Made by a program: the position numbers and the translations under genes. From an unicellular cyanobacterium SU3 (GTDB lineage Bacteria; Cyanobacteriota; Cyanobacteriia; Cyanobacteriales; Microcystaceae), in assembly GCA_002172675.1 (NCBI GenBank), contig NETF01000135.1, forward strand, positions 1 through 64,000: a stretch of 64,000 nt of DNA, given 5' to 3'. The number at the start of each line of letters is the position of its first letter. The first letter of the stretch is position 1. This document shows positions 28,624 through 36,812 of this stretch, one piece after another. The notes under the pieces are model-generated. The model saw only the letters and a program-made list of their open reading frames with translations. It was not told where the DNA came from and made no database searches.

Positions 28624-29145
28624 GCTTGGCTGAAAAAGCAGAAGAGTAGGAATAAGCAAGAGGTAAGTGTAAATTATCTCTTGCTTTGGTAAACTTTGTT
28701 AAAAATAATCTTAAAAAAATAGCAAGAAATAGAAACAATTTAAAAAGTCATTGATTAAATAGAGTGAGAATAACATCAGCATTGCAATATGTTGATGCTC
28801 TTAGCTATAGTCGTACAAAAATTAGTTAGGACATTTTTGTATCTTTAACATCGAGCGTAGTCGAGATGTTAGCTGTCATTGCGAGAAACGAGGAATCTCC
28901 TTAGCGTCCTAACCATAATACGTAGTGCTATAAATGACAAAAAATACTAATAATTTTTTTGTCATCTGATTATTCTTTAAAAGGTTTAATCTCAAGCAAA
29001 GTTAAATAAATAGGTAAGCATATTTATAGCTCTTTATAGCTTAAAAATCTTGCACAATGAGGGTTAAAGTCTGTACTACAGACTTGTATATTTTGACTCT
29101 AATTATGCCTACTTACATTTATTGTTGTGAACACTTATTTATCTA
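28624..29145. other. Intergenic stretch with dispersed repeats
   Basis: No gene is seen in this 522-bp gap. It contains GAAACGAGGAATCTC near 28884, whose relative GGAACGAGGAATCTC occurs near 30811, and a right half (about 29055-29115) resembling the end of the MITE-like element at 36636-36738. The promoter for the following TPR gene should lie near 29050-29140. Confidence 0.5.
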
Positions 29146-30132
29146 TTGAATGCCGTGACACCCACCATTAGTGATGCCAATGTAAAGGCTGCTTTAACTG
29201 CCATTGAATCTGAAACAGCCACGTTAGCCGAAAAAGTGGAAATGTTGATAGAAATGGCTACAGGATTACAAAATAAACCCAAAACCAGCCAACAACTCGA
29301 AGATGCTATTTTACTTTACCGTAGAGGGTTAGACTTATGTACCCCTGAGATGCCTGTGCTACAAGCGAGATGTTTATCGGGTATGGGAACTGCTTTACGT
29401 ACTATTCCCAGTGAGGGAGCAAACTTACTACTTGAATCAAAAACCGCTTATGAGAAAGCGTTACCTATTTTAGAAGAACACGCTTCCCCTGAAGAAGTGG
29501 CCGAAACGTACATGAACTTAGGGGTAGTATTGCAGGGGTTGGTTAACTTCCACAAAGCTACCATGCAAGAGGCTATTCAAGCCTATCAAAAAGCAGCAAA
29601 AGTGTTCACAGGGGAAAGTTATCCGCAAGAATTTGCTATTTTACAGAATAATATTGCGATCGCTTATTTGTCTTTACCCTTGACTCCTGATAAGGAAAAA
29701 ATGCGTCAAGGAATGGCGGTACAGTCCTTTGAAGCAGCATTGAAATGGGTGACATTCATTGATCATCCCAGTGAATATGCCATGCTACAAAACAATTTAG
29801 CTAACGCTCTACAGTATCTTAATACATCCCATCCCATTGAGAACAATTTGAAGGCATTGGCAGCCTATGATGAGGCGTTAAAAGTAAGAACTTTGCAAGA
29901 TACTCCTATCGAATATGCCAATACGATTGCTAATAAAGCTAACGTTTTGTTTAATTTACCGGATGATATTGAAAACCCAGAAGCCGGCAACCCTAATAAT
30001 TTAAAACAATCTCAAGCTTACTATCAAGAAGCGAAACAAATATTTACTGACTATGGACAATGGGAACGAGCTAATCTAGTCACAGAAATGATAGAAAATA
30101 TCGAGAAAGAATTATTAGCCTTGTCTCAATAA
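29146..30132 (+). CDS. TPR-like protein, possible hydrogenase-maturation accessory
   Basis: The 328-residue soluble protein is built of helical repeats: AILLYRRGLDLCTPEMPVLQ, AETYMNLGVVLQGL, FAILQNNIAIAYLSLPL, YAMLQNNLANALQYL and YANTIANKANVLFNL, typical of tetratricopeptide scaffolds. No ATG fits the start; TTG at 29146 (NAVTPTIS) or GTG at 29155 are the candidates. Two small membrane-protein genes and a NifU/Rieske gene follow on the same strand. From memory, a similar set (asr0689, asr0690, alr0691 TPR, alr0692 NifU-like) precedes the hyp genes in Nostoc PCC 7120 and has been proposed to help mature the uptake hydrogenase small subunit. That role here is inference. Confidence 0.75.
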   Translation: MNAVTPTISDANVKAALTAIESETATLAEKVEMLIEMATGLQNKPKTSQQLEDAILLYRRGLDLCTPEMPVLQARCLSGMGTALRTIPSEGANLLLESKTAYEKALPILEEHASPEEVAETYMNLGVVLQGLVNFHKATMQEAIQAYQKAAKVFTGESYPQEFAILQNNIAIAYLSLPLTPDKEKMRQGMAVQSFEAALKWVTFIDHPSEYAMLQNNLANALQYLNTSHPIENNLKALAAYDEALKVRTLQDTPIEYANTIANKANVLFNLPDDIENPEAGNPNNLKQSQAYYQEAKQIFTDYGQWERANLVTEMIENIEKELLALSQ

Positions 30133-30193
30133 ACCTACAAACAATTGAGATTAAAAAGTTTGTACTTTCGTCAATTTTAGGAGAGTTTTCTCT

Positions 30194-30463
30194 ATGACTG
30201 ATTTCATTGGATATGTGAGTAGTAATCCAGGCATTCAAGACTTTTTTGCTAATTTAATGACTGGAGAAATCACCTTAATTACAGGGATTTTCTGGTTATT
30301 CTTTGCTGCTATTGTTTCCATGATTGCCGGAGCTATTGGTGGGATCATTTTAGCAGGAAAAGATTTAGGCTATGAATTAGCAGCTATTTTAGGCAGTTTA
30401 TTTGGTCCGGCTGGTGTCATTCCTGTGGCTGCTATTGGTTTAGTTGTTCTCAAATTAGTTTAG
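30194..30463 (+). CDS. Small membrane protein, 89 residues
   Basis: I do not recognise a named family. Two hydrophobic segments, about 25-52 (ITLITGIFWLFFAAIVSMIA) and 66-88 (LFGPAGVIPVAAIGLVVLKL), are joined by a glycine-rich stretch (GAIGGIILAGKDLGYELAAI). It lies 61 bp after the TPR gene and 12 bp before the next small membrane gene, so these appear to form one operon. It may correspond to a small protein of the extended hyp region of diazotrophic cyanobacteria. Confidence 0.75.
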   Translation: MTDFIGYVSSNPGIQDFFANLMTGEITLITGIFWLFFAAIVSMIAGAIGGIILAGKDLGYELAAILGSLFGPAGVIPVAAIGLVVLKLV

Positions 30464-30475
30464 GAGTTGTTGATT

Positions 30476-30700
30476 ATGTTAGATTTAGCTTGGTACTCAG
30501 CGAAGTTATTTTTTAAAGGTAAATTATTCCGTAACCCTGGTTATTTTTATCGTCAAGTAACCTTAGGAGTTTTAATTGGTTCTTTGTTATTAGTAGGATT
30601 AGGTGAAACGGGATTAAATCTCGCTTTTGTCATTACTATTTCTAGTTTAGTAACAGGAATGATGATGCCATTTTTACTGAAAGATGTGAAAATGAAGTAA
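30476..30700 (+). CDS. Small membrane protein, 74 residues
   Basis: The protein has a basic amphipathic start (LAWYSAKLFFKGKLFRNPGY) and two membrane helices (VTLGVLIGSLLLVGLG and LAFVITISSLVTGMMMPFLL). The family is not recognised. An in-frame TTG at 30467 would add three residues, but GGAG (30463-30466) sits 9 nt before the ATG at 30476, so the ATG is chosen. It continues the TPR/membrane-protein operon. Confidence 0.75.
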   Translation: MLDLAWYSAKLFFKGKLFRNPGYFYRQVTLGVLIGSLLLVGLGETGLNLAFVITISSLVTGMMMPFLLKDVKMK

Positions 30701-30716
30701 ATAATTCAATGATTTT

Positions 30717-30782
30717 TAGGTGGGCAAAATTCAGATATTTACTTAATAATTTGATGAGCTTGTTAAACTTTGCCCACCCTAC
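30717..30782. repeat. GTAGGGTGGG-type MITE-like repeat
   Basis: A 66-bp element carries inverted ends AGGTGGGCAAA and TTTGCCCACCCT. It belongs with the repeats at 12035, 13742, 22076 and 40721. It separates the small membrane genes from the NifU/Rieske gene and may act as a transcript hairpin. Confidence 0.65.
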
Positions 30783-30868
30783 TTCTATACTTTAATTGTC
30801 ATTCAGAGGAACGAGGAATCTCAGTTAATACCATAACCATTAAAATTCTTAGTAATTAAACTATAAAA

Positions 30869-31729
30869 ATGACACAAGTAACAACAGAAAAACAACAAAC
30901 TTTAGAACAATTAATCGAAGAAATTAGCCGTTATGAACAAATCGTTAATCAATGGGATAAAAATCAACAGGTTGCAGTCGAACGATTAAAAGAAGCAATT
31001 GAAAACTTACATAAAGAAGCCTTAACCCGTCTTATCAAAACTCTCAAAAAAGAGGCATTACCTGCATTGAGAGAGGCGATAGAAGATGAATTAATTTATG
31101 GACTATTACGCTATCATGACTTAATTAAACCCCCAACACCGACCTTAGAAAAACGCATTGAACAGGCTTTAGAAACGGTACGACCAGGATTAAAAAGTCA
31201 TCACGGTGATGTAGAATTAGTAGCTATCAAATTACCGGATACGGTAGAAGTTCAATTAGTAGGAACTTGTAGTAATTGTCCTGCTTCTACATTAACCATG
31301 AAACAGGGAGTTGAACAAGCCATAAAAACCTATTGTCCTGAAATTAAAAAAGTCATTTCTGTTAATAATACAGTGACTTATACAGGGAATAAAATAGAGA
31401 GTCCTTTTGCAACGTTTCAAGATGCTGGTTGGGTTGCTTTAGCTAGGGTTGATGAAATTCCTAACGGGGGAATATTACCCTTAGAAATTGAAGGGTTAAA
31501 GTTAATTTTAGTCAGAAAAGATGAGATAGTTAAAGGCTATCGTAACAGTTGTATGCACTTAGCGATGCCATTAGATACAGGAGAGATAGAAAATGGTATT
31601 TTAACCTGTTTACATCATGGGTTTCAGTATCATTTAGAAACGGGGGAATGTCTCACTTCTCCAGGGATATTTCTAGAAACTTATCCCGTTAAAAGAAACG
31701 GTGAAAGGGTGTTAGTTAAAGTCGCTTAA
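30869..31729 (+). CDS. NifU C-terminal domain / Rieske [2Fe-2S] fusion protein
   Basis: The 286-residue protein joins three parts: a helical N-terminus (1-85), a NifU-type Fe-S scaffold (about 100-165) with KSHHGDVELVAI and GTCSNCPASTLTMKQGVE, whose CxxC pair binds a transient cluster, and a Rieske domain (about 190-285) with SCMHLAMPLDTGE (CxH) and TCLHHGFQYH (CxxH). The fusion suggests a protein that carries or delivers Fe-S clusters to a redox target. With the TPR and small membrane genes it resembles the group upstream of hyp genes in Nostoc, where a role in hydrogenase small-subunit maturation was proposed. No hydrogenase gene is inside this window. Confidence 0.85.
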   Translation: MTQVTTEKQQTLEQLIEEISRYEQIVNQWDKNQQVAVERLKEAIENLHKEALTRLIKTLKKEALPALREAIEDELIYGLLRYHDLIKPPTPTLEKRIEQALETVRPGLKSHHGDVELVAIKLPDTVEVQLVGTCSNCPASTLTMKQGVEQAIKTYCPEIKKVISVNNTVTYTGNKIESPFATFQDAGWVALARVDEIPNGGILPLEIEGLKLILVRKDEIVKGYRNSCMHLAMPLDTGEIENGILTCLHHGFQYHLETGECLTSPGIFLETYPVKRNGERVLVKVA

Positions 31730-31781
31730 TTGTTAATTATCAGTTCTTGTTTAAGATAAAATTAATGAATCGGAATGAATC

Positions 31782-32549
31782 ATGCAACAGCAACAAACTT
31801 TTGGCAACAGTTTCTTAAGTAGAGTTTTTATTCTGCTTTATGGCGTATTTTGTTATTTTGCTTTTCTTTTAACTTGCGCTTATGCTGTGGGTTTTATCGG
31901 TAATATTTTTTTACCAAAATCTCTTGATTCTAATGGTCAAGAATCATTAGTCACCGCTTTATTAATTGATGTGGCTTTATTAGGAATTTTTGCTTTACAA
32001 CATAGCGTGATGGCCCGTCAACAATTCAAAGCATGGTGGACACAGTTAATTCCTAAACCTATCGAGAGAAGCACCTATGTTTTATGCTCTAGCTTAGCTT
32101 TAATCCTTGTATTTTGGCAATGGCGACCGATTGGTATTACAATTTGGCAGTTTGATAATTTAGTAGCACAAATTATCTTTTATTCTCTGTTTACTTTAGG
32201 TTGGATAATTGTTCTGGTTTCTAGTTTTTTAATCAATCATTTTGATTTATTTGGACTACGACAAGTTTATCTTTATTTTGAGGAAAAAGAATACACTCCA
32301 TTAAAGTTTGAAACTCCGGCATTTTATGAATATGTTCGTCATCCTTTGTATGTAGGTTGGTTACTGGTATTTTGGATGACTCCTATGATGACAGTTTCTC
32401 ATCTTGTCTTTGCTTTAGTGACGACTATTTATATTTTAGTCGCCATCCAATTAGAAGAAAAAGACTTAGTTGACATTCATGGAGAAAAATATAAAAATTA
32501 TCGTCGTCAAGTGCCTATGTTAATTCCTTTTATTGGTAAAAAGTCTTAA
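31782..32549 (+). CDS. MddA-like membrane methyltransferase
   Basis: The 255-residue protein has about five membrane helices and a C-terminal active region YVRHPLYVGWLLVFWMTP followed by EEKDLVDIHGEKYKNYRRQV, the pattern of the isoprenylcysteine methyltransferase/NnrU superfamily. The segment FDLFGLRQVYLYF and the order of motifs are closest, from memory, to MddA, which methylates methanethiol to dimethyl sulfide using S-adenosylmethionine. Other members of the superfamily have different substrates, so the reaction is a hypothesis. It follows the NifU/Rieske gene by 52 bp on the same strand. Confidence 0.7.
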   Translation: MQQQQTFGNSFLSRVFILLYGVFCYFAFLLTCAYAVGFIGNIFLPKSLDSNGQESLVTALLIDVALLGIFALQHSVMARQQFKAWWTQLIPKPIERSTYVLCSSLALILVFWQWRPIGITIWQFDNLVAQIIFYSLFTLGWIIVLVSSFLINHFDLFGLRQVYLYFEEKEYTPLKFETPAFYEYVRHPLYVGWLLVFWMTPMMTVSHLVFALVTTIYILVAIQLEEKDLVDIHGEKYKNYRRQVPMLIPFIGKKS

Positions 32550-32686
32550 ACTTATATATTGTAGCTTCGATTAAGTGAGCTAGTTTGTAAGCATTTAGCT
32601 ATTAGTTATCAGCCATCAGCTATATTCTTATAATACTGAATGCTGAAGGCTGACGGCTGAATGCTTATGTCAATAGAATAATTCTT

Positions 32687-34054
32687 TTAAACATTCTCTA
32701 ATGTTTTCGGAACTTTTAAGCCTAATAAGAGAACCCTTGTGGCCATGAATAAAGATAAAGCTAACCACAATAAATTACTATTATTGTAATGCCAAGCGAT
32801 GACAGCGACAGGAACAAAACCGAGAAATGTTGACCCTAATGCTGTATTTCGTAACATAACTCCTTCTGCTAAACCGATAAAATAACCATCTAAAATAAAG
32901 GCAATAGAACCAAACCCAAGTACCGGTAATAACCAAATAACATGGGAGGTTAGATAAGGATAAATTTCCGTGTGATTCGTTAATAAACTAAATAAGGTTG
33001 TAGGGAATAACATTAAAAGAGAAACTGACATTAACGCTAAAATAAAACTAATAATTCCAGAAAACTTAAGTAAAGGAATTAACTGCTTTTTAATCCCTTG
33101 TCCTTTAAAATTGCCGGCTAAAGATTCCGTAGCAAAAGCTAAACCGTCAATAAAATAAACAACTAAAGAAAAGACTTGTAATAAAACAGAATTTTCCGCT
33201 AACACCAAAGTTCCCATCGCAGAACTAACATTAGTAAATAAAGAAAAAGCAGATAATAAAATTAAGGTACGAATAAATAAATCACGGTTTAACATTAAAT
33301 TGCCTTTCCACTGTTCAAAGGAAAGCTTTTTTAACACTTGCTTCACTTCTTTCCAACTAATATCGAGTGTAACTAAAAGAACCCCAACTAAACACATAAT
33401 AATCTGACTTAAAGAAGTGGCTAAACCAGCACCACCACTCTCTAAACCCCAACGAAAAATAAATAAATAATCGAGGATAACATTAGCCCCATTACCAATA
33501 ATAGATAACCATAATACTTTACTACTCTGTTCTTTTCCTAAAAACCAACCAATGAGAACAAAATTAAGTAAAACAGCCGGCGCACCTAAAATACGAGTAT
33601 CATAATAAGCTTGAGCCGATGCTTTGACCAAAGGTGCCGCACTAATTAAATTAAATCCTATCCATCTTAAAGGATACTGTAGAAGTAAAATAATTAATCC
33701 CAAACTTAAGGCTAATAGTCCATTTTTAAGCAACACTAATAAGACTTCTTGAGAGTTTTTTCGTCCCATTCCTTGGGCAGTTATTCCTGTTGTGCTGGTG
33801 CGTAAAAAACCTAACGCACGATAAAGATAATTAAAAATAATAGTGGCTAAAGTTACCCCTGCTAAATGATGAATATCCTGTAAATGTCCTAAAAAAGTAA
33901 TACTCAGTAAACCAGCAATGGGAACCATTAAATTAGATAAGATATTAATGGAGGCTAGACGCAGAAAACGCCAGGAAAAAGAAGGTAAATTTAAAAATTC
34001 TAGAAAACGATTCTTATAGGCTTCTAGATGACCTATCTTAAAATAAGATTCCAT
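32687..34054 (-). CDS. MATE family efflux transporter (DinF-like)
   Basis: MATE proteins export organic cations, drugs or metabolites using H+ or Na+ gradients. The 455-residue protein has about twelve hydrophobic segments in two MatE halves. The N-terminal half includes NLMVPIAGLLSITFLGHL and a TTGITAQGMGRKNSQEVL loop, typical of the DinF branch. The 137-bp gap after it (32550-32686) contains an inverted pair of ATCAGCCATCAGC-like and GCTGACGGCTGAATGC-like sequences, a dispersed repeat or hairpin. It is divergent from the mycosporine cluster; a role in exporting the product is possible but unsupported. Confidence 0.9.
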   Translation of the reverse strand: MESYFKIGHLEAYKNRFLEFLNLPSFSWRFLRLASINILSNLMVPIAGLLSITFLGHLQDIHHLAGVTLATIIFNYLYRALGFLRTSTTGITAQGMGRKNSQEVLLVLLKNGLLALSLGLIILLLQYPLRWIGFNLISAAPLVKASAQAYYDTRILGAPAVLLNFVLIGWFLGKEQSSKVLWLSIIGNGANVILDYLFIFRWGLESGGAGLATSLSQIIMCLVGVLLVTLDISWKEVKQVLKKLSFEQWKGNLMLNRDLFIRTLILLSAFSLFTNVSSAMGTLVLAENSVLLQVFSLVVYFIDGLAFATESLAGNFKGQGIKKQLIPLLKFSGIISFILALMSVSLLMLFPTTLFSLLTNHTEIYPYLTSHVIWLLPVLGFGSIAFILDGYFIGLAEGVMLRNTALGSTFLGFVPVAVIAWHYNNSNLLWLALSLFMATRVLLLGLKVPKTLENV

Positions 34055-34391
34055 ATATTCCTTATTAGTAAACTTTTATGTAAATTAAACAATCCATAGA
34101 TATATTAATTTTATGGGTTGATGATAATCATAATTAATTTTTGCTTAATTATTCAACTATAACACTACTAGGCAATGGGCAATAGGTAAGAAATCAGTAT
34201 ATATACTCAAATTCTCTTGTATCAGTTTATGAGAAAAAAAACTTATTTCTTTAGAAAAGTTTACTTTTCGTTAACATCTTGTTACAATGCCTGTGTGACA
34301 ACGCTCAAATCGAGCTTGTCGTTCCTGATCTCAGGAAACGCAATTTTTCATAAATTTCACATACATCATACGCGAATACGCAAGGATAACT
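34055..34391. other. Divergent promoter region of the MATE gene and mysA
   Basis: The 337-bp gap has no gene. It contains a candidate mysA promoter at 34260-34288 and about 100 nt of leader. No known light-response operator could be assigned. Confidence 0.5.
34260..34288 (+). promoter_or_regulatory. Candidate mysA promoter
   Basis: TTTACT (34260-34265) and TACAAT (34283-34288) are 17 bp apart and match the sigma-70 consensus at 4 of 6 and 5 of 6 positions. They lie 103 bp before the mysA ATG. The leader between them and the gene has a loose inverted pair ACAACGCTC/GAGCTTGTCGT. Confidence 0.5.
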
Positions 34392-35714
34392 ATGGTTCAA
34401 GCAAAACCGTTGACTGATAAGACTGTCGCTAAGTCTAATCAGATTATTCAGTTCAATCACCCTGTAAAATACCGTACCTCGGAGTGGTATACAGGACAGG
34501 GGGAAATTGTTGCTAGTGGAGATAATCGTTCATTTGAAGTATCAGCCAGTTATAACTTAAAAGCTACTGTTAAGTTAGTTAACGAAATCTTAAACACCAA
34601 TAACCCAACCTTGGCCGAGATTTATAGTCGTCGCGGTCGTTGCGTTGCGATTGTTGATCTCACCGTTGATGAACTGTATGGGGAGGCAATTCGTCATTAT
34701 TTTGAGCATTATGAAATTCCCTTGGAAATAATGCCTTGTCGTGCTTGGGAATCTGATAAAACCCCCCAAACCGTCCATAATTTACTGGCTTTTCTGGGGA
34801 AAGATGGTTGCGATGTATCTCGTAACGAACCCGTTTTAGTTATTGGTGGCGGCGTATTAAGTGATGTGGCCGGGTTAGCTTGTGCGCTGCAACACCGTCG
34901 TACTCCTTATATTATGATCGGAACTACTGTAGTGGCTGCTATTGATGCGGGTCCATCTCCTCGTACCTGTACCAACGGCAGTCAATTTAAAAATAGTATG
35001 GGAGTTTATCATCCTCCTGTTCTAACCTTAGTGGATCGTACCTTTTTCCGTACTTTAGACACCGGTCATATTCGTAACGGAATGGCTGAAATTATTAAAA
35101 TGGCGGTTACGGATGACCCTGTTTTATTTCAATTAATGGAAGAGTACGGGACTCGTTTATTAGAGACTCATTTTGCCACATTAGACGGAGATGAGGAACT
35201 AGCAGAGATCGCTGATGAAGTGATTTATCGGGCTTTATTCTCCTATATGAAGCATGAAGGGACAAATATGTTTGAAACCTATCAGGATCGTCCCCATGCT
35301 TACGGACACACCTGGAGTCCTCGCTTTGAACCTGCGGCCAAGTTAATGCACGGTCATGCGGTGTCTATTGGGATGGCTTTTGGTGCAAGTTTAGCGACGG
35401 AAATGGGTTGGTTATCCACAGAAGATCGCAATCGCATTATTGCTTTATGTAGTTCCATTGGCTTATCTGTATTCCATCCTATTCTAGAAGACATGGACAT
35501 CATGCTAGAAGGCCAGAAAAATATGCGCCGTAAGCGTGGAGAAGGCGGACTTTGGGCCCCGTTACCCACGGGTATCGGAGAATGTGACTTTGCTCAAGAA
35601 GTTTCTTCGGGATTACTTCAACAAGCAGTTAACAACCATAAGGCGTTGTGTGTTTCCTTACCTTCTGGGGGAGAAGGCAAGGAAATGTATCTCAGCGATC
35701 TTGGTTTAGCATAG
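34392..35714 (+). CDS. mysA: MysA, 2-demethyl-4-deoxygadusol synthase
   Basis: MysA cyclises a sugar phosphate (sedoheptulose 7-phosphate) to the ring of mycosporine-like amino acids, which absorb UV light. The 440-residue protein is of the sugar-phosphate cyclase (dehydroquinate-synthase-like) fold: GGGVLSDVAGLACALQHRR in the NAD site, GTTVVAAIDAGPSPRTCTNG, NGMAEIIKMAVTDDPVLF, and the metal-binding His of YGHTWSPRFEPAAKLMHGHA. Being next to mysB and mysC fixes the pathway over other cyclases such as those for valiolone. The ATG at 34392 is first in frame. mysB follows after 12 bp. Confidence 0.95.
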   Translation: MVQAKPLTDKTVAKSNQIIQFNHPVKYRTSEWYTGQGEIVASGDNRSFEVSASYNLKATVKLVNEILNTNNPTLAEIYSRRGRCVAIVDLTVDELYGEAIRHYFEHYEIPLEIMPCRAWESDKTPQTVHNLLAFLGKDGCDVSRNEPVLVIGGGVLSDVAGLACALQHRRTPYIMIGTTVVAAIDAGPSPRTCTNGSQFKNSMGVYHPPVLTLVDRTFFRTLDTGHIRNGMAEIIKMAVTDDPVLFQLMEEYGTRLLETHFATLDGDEELAEIADEVIYRALFSYMKHEGTNMFETYQDRPHAYGHTWSPRFEPAAKLMHGHAVSIGMAFGASLATEMGWLSTEDRNRIIALCSSIGLSVFHPILEDMDIMLEGQKNMRRKRGEGGLWAPLPTGIGECDFAQEVSSGLLQQAVNNHKALCVSLPSGGEGKEMYLSDLGLA

Positions 35715-35726
35715 GAGGGATTAAAC

Positions 35727-36560
35727 ATGAGTCAAATATTAACCACTCCACCGACGGCTAGACCAGTCACGCCTTTAGGCATTCTAGTCGAAAAATTAGA
35801 AAATGTCCGCAAATTGGCCGAAAATGAGGAAGTTTCTGCTTCTTTATTAACCGCTTTACAAGAGGTGGAAGCCTTAGCATCGGGAATAGATCCTTATCTA
35901 GATGACTGTACCACCGAAGAATCAGTAGCTTTAGCTAATTTAGCCCAAAAAACGGCGCAAGAAGACTGGAGTCAGCAGTTTTCTGACGGTGCAACGGTGC
36001 GCCAGTTAGAGCAAGAAATGTTATCCGGTCATATTGAGGGACAAACCTTAAAATTGTTTGTTTCTATGATGGGTGCAAAACGTATCCTCGAAGTGGGAAT
36101 GTTCACCGGTTATTCTGCTTTAGCAATGGCCGAAGCGTTACCAGAAGATGGTTGCATTATCGCTTGCGAAGTGGATCAATATGTGGCTGACTTTGCTCGC
36201 ACTTGTTTTGATGAGTCAGAGCATGGTCGCAAAATTGACATCAAAGTGGCTCCTGCCTTAGAAACCATGAAAGGATTAGCAGATGCTCAAGAATGCTTTG
36301 ATTTAGTGTTTATTGATGCCGATAAGACCGAGTACATCGACTACTTTAAACTGCTGTTAGAGCGCAATTTAGTGGCTTCTGGGGGCATTATCTGCGTGGA
36401 TAATACCTTGTTACAAGGACAGCCCTATTTACCAGCGCAACAACGCACAGCTAACGGAGAAGCGATCGCTCAGTTTAACCGTTTTGTCGCGAATGATGAC
36501 CGTGTGGAACAGGTATTATTACCCCTGCGCGATGGTTTAACCCTCATTCGACGGAAATAG
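35727..36560 (+). CDS. mysB: MysB, O-methyltransferase making 4-deoxygadusol
   Basis: MysB transfers a methyl group from S-adenosylmethionine to the MysA product, giving 4-deoxygadusol. The 277-residue protein has the cation-dependent O-methyltransferase pattern: LEVGMFTGYSALAMAEALP (SAM site), IIACEVDQYVADFA, DLVFIDADKTEYIDYF (metal and SAM) and IICVDNTLLQG. A strong ribosome site AGGAGG precedes the ATG, 12 bp after mysA. The pair is almost certainly one transcript. A MITE-like element lies in the 252-bp gap before mysC. Confidence 0.95.
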   Translation: MSQILTTPPTARPVTPLGILVEKLENVRKLAENEEVSASLLTALQEVEALASGIDPYLDDCTTEESVALANLAQKTAQEDWSQQFSDGATVRQLEQEMLSGHIEGQTLKLFVSMMGAKRILEVGMFTGYSALAMAEALPEDGCIIACEVDQYVADFARTCFDESEHGRKIDIKVAPALETMKGLADAQECFDLVFIDADKTEYIDYFKLLLERNLVASGGIICVDNTLLQGQPYLPAQQRTANGEAIAQFNRFVANDDRVEQVLLPLRDGLTLIRRK

Positions 36561-36635
36561 TTTAATAATGAATAATGAATAATTGATAATTAATAATTGT
36601 TATTTTATTCATTATTCTTTCGTCGAGAGGTTATT

Positions 36636-36738
36636 AAGTAGGTAGTGAGTCCTTGAGGACGAGGAAGTTAGTTATGATCAAGGCTGAAGCCTTAACTACG
36701 GACTTTTCTACTTTATATTTAATTATACCTACCTACTT
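36636..36738. mobile_element. MITE-like element between mysB and mysC
   Basis: The 103-bp element has 9-bp inverted ends, AAGTAGGTA at 36636-36644 and TACCTACTT at 36730-36738. Its right part resembles DNA near 29055-29115, which suggests a dispersed family. It has no coding capacity. It separates mysB from mysC by 252 bp, whereas other genes in the cluster are closer. Confidence 0.6.
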
Positions 36739-36812
36739 CTCTATAACCACTGTAGATATAATTTCTAGATTACATCTACCCAACTTCTAACAGTATTTTT
36801 TTAGATAAACTA

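Noticed and set aside
34055..34391. A riboswitch in the mysA leader
   Set aside because: Only a loose stem is visible and no known aptamer motif was recognised.
36561..36620. AATAATGAATAATGAATAATT-like runs after mysB as a CRISPR or tandem array
   Set aside because: They are simple AT-rich direct repeats of a few bases without spacers; no CRISPR array was seen anywhere in the window.
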